From positions 1 to 37,779 of the IMG/VR virus record IMGVR_UViG_3300031758_000217: a stretch of DNA of 37,779 nt; one strand, 5' to 3'. Source of the DNA: a virus. Position numbers and translations under genes: made by a program. Below are positions 32,492 to 37,779 of the stretch, in pieces (the first letter of the stretch is position 1; the number at the start of each line of letters is the position of its first letter). The notes beneath the pieces were generated by a model. It was not told the DNA's origin. It ran no database searches and was given only the letters and a program-made list of their open reading frames with translations.

Positions 32492-34447
32492 ATGGCGAAG
32501 AAAGAGTGTATTATGTCAAGAACTATTGAAAACCCTTACGAAAACTTTATTGCTTTATCTCGTTATGCAAGATGGATGCCTGAAGAAAATCGTCGTGAAA
32601 CTTGGGGAGAAACAGTAGATCGTTATTTTGACTTTATGCTAGATCATCTTAAAGAAAATAATAATTATGTTCCAGACGAAAAAGTTGTTAATGAATTAAA
32701 AGAAGCAGTTTACAATAGAAGCGTAATGCCATCAATGAGAGCAGTAATGACTGCAGGTGCTGCTTTAGAAAGAGATCATGTCGCAGGATATAATTGCTCA
32801 TTTGTTCCAGTAGATTCACCTCGTTCATTTGATGAGACTATGTATATCCTAATGTGCGGTACTGGAGTAGGATTTTCTGTTGAATATAAGTATGTTAATA
32901 AACTTCCTTCCGTTCCAGAAACATTTGAAAAGTCTACAACAGTAATTACGGTAGAAGATTCAAAGCAAGGCTGGGCAAAAGCATATAGAGAACTTTTAGC
33001 ATTATTATGGACTGGACAAGTTCCATCAATTGATGTAAGTAAATTGCGTCCTGCTGGTGCACGTTTAAAGACTATGGGCGGAAGATCATCTGGCCCACAA
33101 CCATTAATTAATCTTTTTGATTTTACAATTGCAAAATTTAAATCAGCATCTGGTCGTCAATTAAAGCCAATTGAAGCTCACGATATTATGTGTAAAATTG
33201 GAGAGATTGTAGTTGTTGGTGGAGTTCGTAGATCTGCAATGATTTCTCTTTCAAATATTAATGATATCGAAATGGCTGCAGCAAAATCTGGCAACTGGTG
33301 GGAAAATAATACACAAAGAGCATTGTCAAACAACTCTGTTGCATATTCACGCAAACCAGAGATGGAGCAGTTTATAGCAGAATGGAAAAATCTTTATGAC
33401 TCAAAGTCTGGCGAACGTGGAATCTATAATGTTGCAGCAGCGCAGGCGCAAGCAGCTAAATATGGCCGTAGAGACCCTGAAGTACATTATGGAACAAACC
33501 CATGTTCAGAAATTATTCTCCGTCCTTATCAGTTTTGTAATCTTTCAGAAGTCGTATTACGTGAAAAGGACACAGTTGAGGATGTATCAAATAAAGTACG
33601 CCTTGCTACAATTCTTGGGACTTGGCAATCAACGCTAACAGATTTCAAATACCTTCGTAAAATTTGGAAAGACAACACAGAAGAAGAAAGACTGCTTGGA
33701 GTTTCTTTAACTGGTCAATTTGGACATAAATTCTTTTCTGGCAAACAAGACCTTAAGAAGCTTGAATCAACACTTTCTAGCCTTAGAGAATATGCTAGAT
33801 CTATTAACTCAGAAGAGGCAGCAAAGGTAGGTATTCCAGAATCGGCAGCAATTACATGTGTTAAGCCTTCTGGAACAGTATCTCAACTAGTTGGAGTTTC
33901 TTCTGGAATGCACCCATGGCATTCAGAATATTATATTAGAACCGTTCGTGGAGATAAAAAAGATCCTCTATCTACATTTTTAAAAGAAGTTGGAATTCCA
34001 GTAGAAGATGACTTTATGAAACCAAACGATACATATGTATTTTCATTTCCAGTAAAAGCACCAGATGGTGCAATTATAAGAAATGACTTAACAGCACTAG
34101 ATCATTTAAATACCTGGCTTGTATACCAACGTGCATGGTGTGAACACAAGCCTTCAATTACAGTATCTGTTCGTGAGGAAGAATGGATGGCTGTAGGAGC
34201 TTGGGTATGGGAGCACTTTGATGAAGTATCTGGAATTTCGTTCCTACCGCATTCAGATCATTCATATAAGCAAGCGCCATATCAAGAAGTTTCCGAAACA
34301 GAGTATCTAGAACTACTTGCAAAAATGCCTTCATCTATTCGTTGGGAAGATTTATCTTTTTACGAAACAGAAGACGGAACGTCTGGAACTCAAACATTAG
34401 CATGTACTTCAGACGGCAATTGCGAAATTGTAGACATTTCTGCTTGA
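32492..34447 (+). CDS. nrdJ: Adenosylcobalamin-dependent class II ribonucleotide reductase
   Basis: 651 aa (an internal ATG at 32513 is an alternative). Reduces ribonucleotides in the cytoplasm with an AdoCbl-derived radical. Active-site residues line up with the Lactobacillus monomeric enzyme: Cys102 in NCSF, Asn336-Pro-Cys338-Ser-Glu340 and Cys349 exactly 11 residues after Cys338; C-terminal redox cysteines are Cys638 and Cys644. No small subunit gene is present, as expected for class II. Cofactor supply may come from 13055-13597 and electrons from the thioredoxin at 6395-6697. TAGAAT at 32454-32459 suggests its own promoter. Confidence 0.93.
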   Translation: MAKKECIMSRTIENPYENFIALSRYARWMPEENRRETWGETVDRYFDFMLDHLKENNNYVPDEKVVNELKEAVYNRSVMPSMRAVMTAGAALERDHVAGYNCSFVPVDSPRSFDETMYILMCGTGVGFSVEYKYVNKLPSVPETFEKSTTVITVEDSKQGWAKAYRELLALLWTGQVPSIDVSKLRPAGARLKTMGGRSSGPQPLINLFDFTIAKFKSASGRQLKPIEAHDIMCKIGEIVVVGGVRRSAMISLSNINDIEMAAAKSGNWWENNTQRALSNNSVAYSRKPEMEQFIAEWKNLYDSKSGERGIYNVAAAQAQAAKYGRRDPEVHYGTNPCSEIILRPYQFCNLSEVVLREKDTVEDVSNKVRLATILGTWQSTLTDFKYLRKIWKDNTEEERLLGVSLTGQFGHKFFSGKQDLKKLESTLSSLREYARSINSEEAAKVGIPESAAITCVKPSGTVSQLVGVSSGMHPWHSEYYIRTVRGDKKDPLSTFLKEVGIPVEDDFMKPNDTYVFSFPVKAPDGAIIRNDLTALDHLNTWLVYQRAWCEHKPSITVSVREEEWMAVGAWVWEHFDEVSGISFLPHSDHSYKQAPYQEVSETEYLELLAKMPSSIRWEDLSFYETEDGTSGTQTLACTSDGNCEIVDISA

Positions 34448-34459
34448 TAGGTATATAAT
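34431..34459 (+). promoter_or_regulatory. Promoter and hairpin leader for tail/lysis block
   Basis: TAGACA (34431-34436), 17-bp spacer, TATAAT (34454-34459). The leader (to 34519) has two hairpins, TTGGGGTAACACCCAA and CTGGGCATAGGGCCCAG, then the ribosome-binding site AGGAGGAT (34507-34514). Confidence 0.72.
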
Positions 34460-34519
34460 AGATATTGGGGTAACACCCAAAATTCCTGGGCATAGGGCCC
34501 AGAAATAGGAGGATCTAAA

Positions 34520-34750
34520 TTGGCAACAAAACAAGATCTAAACAATGATGGAAAGGTAACAATGCAGGAGAAAATTCTAGCAGCGTTAGCAAGCTATGGT
34601 CGTCACTTTCTAGGTGCCGCTATTGCTCTTTACATGACTGGAAACACTGACCCAGGAGATTTAATTAAGGGTGGTATTGCAGCATGTTTGCCAGTTATTC
34701 TTAAGGCGTTAAATCCTAACGAGAATAGCTTTGGCTTCACAAAGAAGTAA
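34520..34750 (+). CDS. Holin-like protein with EF-hand-type loop
   Basis: 76 aa from TTG 34520, with strong AGGAGGAT. The N-terminus has a calcium-loop pattern D6-x-N8-x-D10-G-K12-x-T14-x2-E17, then one or two hydrophobic segments (FLGAAIALYM, IAACLPVILKAL). Size and membrane layout suit a holin or virion-bound membrane protein. Holin role is inferred; calcium binding is unproven. Confidence 0.65.
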   Translation: MATKQDLNNDGKVTMQEKILAALASYGRHFLGAAIALYMTGNTDPGDLIKGGIAACLPVILKALNPNENSFGFTKK

Positions 34751-34781
34751 AATTTAATAATCAATTAGGACGGCTCCTGTG

Positions 34782-34813
34782 CTAAAATAGGCATAGGAGT
34801 TTTCCTATTTTAG
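34782..34813 (+). promoter_or_regulatory. Leader hairpin covering ribosome-binding site
   Basis: CTAAAATAGG (34782-34791) pairs with CCTATTTTAG (34804-34813), whose end overlaps the start of AGGAG used by the ATG at 34827; followed by ATTTTT. Either a weak terminator or a translation-control hairpin. Confidence 0.5.
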
Positions 34814-34826
34814 GAGATTTTTGTAT

Positions 34827-35174
34827 ATGGCAGCACAAAAGAATTTCGAAGTAGATCAAAATACCACATTCTCTTTTATTTTAGAATATAAAGACAGTGA
34901 GGGTAATCCCATTGATCTAGACGGTGCTACCGCAAAACTACAAGTAAGAGATACAAAAGGTGGTGCTAAATTAGCATTTACTTTAACATCTCCAAATGGC
35001 GGAATCATTATAGATGCCCCAAATGGTAAACTTACATGTAAAATGACTCCTACGCAAACAAATAAGTTATTTTTCCCAAAGTCATCATATGACCTTATGC
35101 TAACTGATTCAAATTTAAATAGAGTTAAGTTACTAGAAGGCTTTATGACTTTGAGTAGATCGGTTACAATATAA
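34827..35174 (+). CDS. Tail/baseplate structural protein, 115 aa
   Basis: ATG 34827 follows AGGAGA; the in-frame TTG at 34821 is less likely. Beta-sandwich domain common in tail modules: FILEYKDSEGNPIDLDGATAKLQVRDTKG, then YDLMLTDSNLNRVKLLEGFMTLSRSVTI. Overlaps the next gene by one base. Confidence 0.75.
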   Translation: MAAQKNFEVDQNTTFSFILEYKDSEGNPIDLDGATAKLQVRDTKGGAKLAFTLTSPNGGIIIDAPNGKLTCKMTPTQTNKLFFPKSSYDLMLTDSNLNRVKLLEGFMTLSRSVTI

Positions 35175-35611
35175 TGTCAGAGACAGTAGTAGTAACGGAA
35201 AATATCAATAAAGTAGTAATATCTACTCAAGGAACTCAAGGTCCACGAGGAAGAACAATCCTTAATGGAAATGGTGTACCAGCAGGAAACCTTGGAATAG
35301 AGGGAGACTTCTATTATGATAAGCTAACAACCAGATTTTATGGTCCTAAACTTCTTGAAACCAGTTGGGATGGGGCCACAAACTATCTACTAAGCACCAT
35401 GACCCTTACCTATCCATTTTCAATAGGACAGGTAGTCAACGCTGGCACCTATTATTATGTTGAGATTGAACACAATATGGGATACCACCCAAATATAACT
35501 GTTGTAAATAGCGCAGGAGACGTATTAGAGACAGGAATAGACTATAATAGTATTAATAAAATTACACTGTTAATGGCACAGCCATTCGGTGGGACAGCGT
35601 ACCTGTCTTAA
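35174..35611 (+). CDS. Tail-fibre protein with collagen-like linker, 145 aa
   Basis: Contains GTQGPRGR, a short collagen-type segment, then GNGVPAGNLGIEGDFYYD, which is common in phage fibres, and a C-terminal beta domain (IEHNMGYHPNITVVNSAGDVLE). It probably forms trimers. Function in adsorption inferred. Confidence 0.78.
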   Translation: MSETVVVTENINKVVISTQGTQGPRGRTILNGNGVPAGNLGIEGDFYYDKLTTRFYGPKLLETSWDGATNYLLSTMTLTYPFSIGQVVNAGTYYYVEIEHNMGYHPNITVVNSAGDVLETGIDYNSINKITLLMAQPFGGTAYLS

Positions 35612-35625
35612 GGGAGATATAGAAA

Positions 35626-37140
35626 ATGGCAAGATTATTTGTAACTGACATCAATCTGAATAAAAATGAACTTCAGAATGCCAGAATTCAAGGACTTTCA
35701 TCTGCACCACTTAACCCAGTTACTGGTCAGATTTATTACAACACATCTGAAAATAAGATGTACTACTACAATGGGTTGGCGGCACCAAATGGCCCATGGA
35801 TTACAATGTCTGGTTCAGACGAGGTCATTCAAGATGTAGTAGCAGAAGCAATTGTAGCAGGATACGGTTTATCTAAGAATTATGTTGATGATCCAGATGG
35901 CAAGCTAACACTTGAAATTGATACATCTGAGACTGCAGATCTTACAACCGCTCAAACTTTAACAAATAAAACAATTCAGGGTTCTTTAAACTTTAAAGAC
36001 TCTGGAAATACAATAACAGGATCAATAGAAGCAGCAACAGGCAACATTACAATCAATTCTGCTTCAGGAATTGACTTAACACCAACTAATGGCGGAACAG
36101 CCAAAGTAAATTCTGATGTTATTGTAACAGAGCAAGCTACACAAACATTAACAAATAAAACTTTAACTTCTCCAGTAGTAACAGATCTTCATTTAGATGA
36201 TTCTGCAATTACGTTTGAAGGATCAATAGCAAATGGATTTGAAACAACACTTCAAGTAACAAATCCTACTGATGATAGAGAAATTACTCTTCCAGATGCT
36301 ACAGGTACTGTAGCTCTTGTTGAGAATAAACTTCATGACTTTGCTCTTGCAACAGATTCTGTAAATTTAAATAGTCAAAAGATTATAAATCTTGCAGAGC
36401 CAGTAGATCCACAAGATGCAGCAACAAAGTACTATGTTGATGCCGCAGTCGCAGGTCTTACATGGAAGAGAGCAGTACATATAGCATCTACAGTAAATGT
36501 TGATTTATCTGCAGATTTAGTAGGAGTTGTAATTGATGGTCACGACCCACTTACTCTTTCAGATGTTGGATACAGAATCCTTCTTGCTGGACAAACAGAT
36601 GCATCACAAGACGGTATTTATTTATTAACAGATCAAGCTGGCGTTTTAGTAGCAGTTAGAACTACTGATGCAGATTCAGTAGCAGAACTAAAGGGTGCAG
36701 CAGTATTCGTAATGGAAGGAACCAGTCATGGTTCTACATCATGGGTACAAGCAAACCACTACCTAACAGATTTTGCTGGACAGACATGGGAGCAATTTGC
36801 TGGTGCTTCAGACTACACAGCAGGTGCTGGTCTCGTTGCAGATGGTAACGTATTCAATGTAGGACAAGGACTTGGTATTAGCGTAACAGCTAATGCTGTA
36901 GCAATTGATACAAATGTTACTGCTCGTAAATATTCAGCAACAATTGGAAATGGATCAGCTACATCATATGTTGTTAATCACGCACTAGACAACCAGTTTG
37001 TTGTAACACAAGTTTATCAAAACAGTTCACCGTTTGCTCTTGTAGAGACAGACGTAGAACTAACATCACCAACACAGGTAACAATTAGATTTGCGGTAGC
37101 GCCTACTACGGACCAGTATATAGTAAACATTATCGGTTAA
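35626..37140 (+). CDS. Tail-fibre protein, 504 aa
   Basis: Ribosome-binding site AGGGAGAT. N-terminal MARLFVTDINLNKNELQNARIQGLS and PVTGQIYYNTSENKMYYYNG; the repeat TAQTLTNKTIQGSLNF / TQTLTNKTLTSPVV in the middle; ITLPDATGTVALVENKL; a DPQDAATKYYVDAAVAGLTWKRAV trimerisation-type segment; and a C-terminal NHALDNQFVVTQVYQNSSPF domain. These are standard blocks of trimeric phage tail fibres. Confidence 0.86.
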   Translation: MARLFVTDINLNKNELQNARIQGLSSAPLNPVTGQIYYNTSENKMYYYNGLAAPNGPWITMSGSDEVIQDVVAEAIVAGYGLSKNYVDDPDGKLTLEIDTSETADLTTAQTLTNKTIQGSLNFKDSGNTITGSIEAATGNITINSASGIDLTPTNGGTAKVNSDVIVTEQATQTLTNKTLTSPVVTDLHLDDSAITFEGSIANGFETTLQVTNPTDDREITLPDATGTVALVENKLHDFALATDSVNLNSQKIINLAEPVDPQDAATKYYVDAAVAGLTWKRAVHIASTVNVDLSADLVGVVIDGHDPLTLSDVGYRILLAGQTDASQDGIYLLTDQAGVLVAVRTTDADSVAELKGAAVFVMEGTSHGSTSWVQANHYLTDFAGQTWEQFAGASDYTAGAGLVADGNVFNVGQGLGISVTANAVAIDTNVTARKYSATIGNGSATSYVVNHALDNQFVVTQVYQNSSPFALVETDVELTSPTQVTIRFAVAPTTDQYIVNIIG

Positions 37141-37151
37141 GGGGGACTTAG

Positions 37152-37403
37152 ATGTCTGTAAAAAGATTAGTTCCCTTACACGCAGTAGTACTTGATACAG
37201 ATCCAGAAACAGGACGCATAGGTGATATTTACTATAATAGCGTATCAGAAGAACTAAGATATTTTGATGGAACGGCATGGAATGCCGTTGGCGGAGCCAT
37301 AACTGGAATACTTGATCATATTCACACATATGATGGCGCAATATTCTCAGTAGATTCTATTGAAGTTCCAGCTTCTGGTGTTGTTGATGGCGGTACACCA
37401 TAA
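37152..37403 (+). CDS. Tail-fibre-associated protein, 83 aa
   Basis: MSVKRLVPLHAVVLDTDPETGRIGDIYYNS..LRYFDGTAWNAVG, the same N-terminal fibre block as in the previous gene, followed by DHIHTYDG. It overlaps the next ATG by one base. Possibly a fibre attachment piece. Confidence 0.75.
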   Translation: MSVKRLVPLHAVVLDTDPETGRIGDIYYNSVSEELRYFDGTAWNAVGGAITGILDHIHTYDGAIFSVDSIEVPASGVVDGGTP

Positions 37404-37779
37404 TGGCAGTTACAATAAGAGTAAAAAGAGGAACTGCCACACAATGGGCAGCACGTATAACACCGTTATTATCTGGTGAATTTGGCTACGACTTAACAAA
37501 TAAAATAACTAAAATAGGAGATGGAACAACCCTATGGGCTAGTCTTCCTTCTATAGGTTCTTCTGGCGGAACTAATACTGGAGACATAACATTTGATGGA
37601 GTTCAAATTATTGGTGCTGGTACAGCATCGGGAGACGGTTATGGTCTTGGCACAATAGAGCTTGTTCCAGACGGAGATATTACTTCAGATCAATATTTAA
37701 TTATTGATCCTACCGCACCAAATCATATTCACATTCGTGCAGGTGGACAGCAAGACAATTCAAGTGCTCAGGTATATCT
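37403..37779 (+). CDS. Tail-fibre/receptor-binding protein, 3' end outside window
   Basis: Open to the right edge (125 codons visible). Begins MAVTIRVKRGTATQWAARITPLLSGEFGYD then KITKIGDGTTLWASLP, matching the N-terminal domain of Mtd/receptor-binding fibres and hyaluronidase-like fibre heads. A GTIELVPDGDITSDQYLIIDPT and HIHIRAGG block follows, typical of long fibres. Continues beyond the window. Confidence 0.82.
   Translation, partial: MAVTIRVKRGTATQWAARITPLLSGEFGYDLTNKITKIGDGTTLWASLPSIGSSGGTNTGDITFDGVQIIGAGTASGDGYGLGTIELVPDGDITSDQYLIIDPTAPNHIHIRAGGQQDNSSAQVY

Overview
This window is an AT-rich double-stranded DNA phage genome segment with densely packed, mostly small genes, short overlaps (ATGA, TAATG) and interspersed tRNA genes. 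Several genes point to an actinobacterial host: a WhiB-like Fe-S regulator, an Lsr2-like DNA-binding peptide, a DUF7455-type zinc-finger protein, a GP88-like protein (a family known from mycobacteriophages), and frequent leaderless starts. With the AT-rich base composition, a freshwater low-GC actinobacterium is a reasonable guess. That host guess is inference. No integrase or repressor was recognised.

Layout. (1) 1-14500, plus strand: lysis genes (holin-like protein cut by the window edge, CHAP endolysin), a large virion-associated-looking protein, then a long accessory run: WhiB, two proteasome/HslV-like Ntn hydrolases, a secreted subtilisin-like protease, a pyrimidine-dimer-glycosylase-like protein, thioredoxin, a large secreted surface-layer-like protein, an H1-like lysine-rich protein, GroES, a tandem pair of DUF6065-like proteins, a secreted DUF4430-like protein, cobalamin adenosyltransferase and an AdoMet-decarboxylase-like protein. 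(2) 14500-27130, minus strand: about 35 small genes of mostly unknown function in short operons (DUF932, GP88-like, YubB-like, Lsr2-like, many zinc fingers and one-helix membrane peptides) plus tRNA-Asp. (3) 27130-29190, plus strand: tRNA(CAT), tRNA-Asn and tRNA-Arg alternating with two HNH proteins, and a parS-like palindrome. (4) 29190-31330, minus strand: tail-fibre-type proteins, a candidate structured RNA and a lytic transglycosylase. (5) 31416 to the end, plus strand: glycosyltransferase, B12-dependent class II ribonucleotide reductase, an EF-hand-bearing holin-like protein and a tail-fibre gene series running off the edge.

Two transcription programmes can be read from the bases. Many plus-strand genes have ordinary TTGACA-N17-TATAAT promoters placed so that the predicted start of transcription falls on the start codon (leaderless mRNAs). 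Most minus-strand operons in 16.7-27 kb instead carry AAWTGTCRGTG ending exactly 10 bp before a TATAMT -10 box, followed by a ribosome-binding leader AACGAAAGG. This is a promoter architecture I do not recognise, and its layout resembles an activator-dependent phage middle promoter. A candidate small RNA at 18270-18423 carries the exact complement of that leader.

Metabolic themes are deoxynucleotide supply through B12 (adenosyltransferase, class II reductase, thioredoxin), proteolysis and folding (two Ntn hydrolases, subtilase, GroES), and remodelling of the host surface (secreted S-layer-like protein, glycosyltransferase, two lysins).
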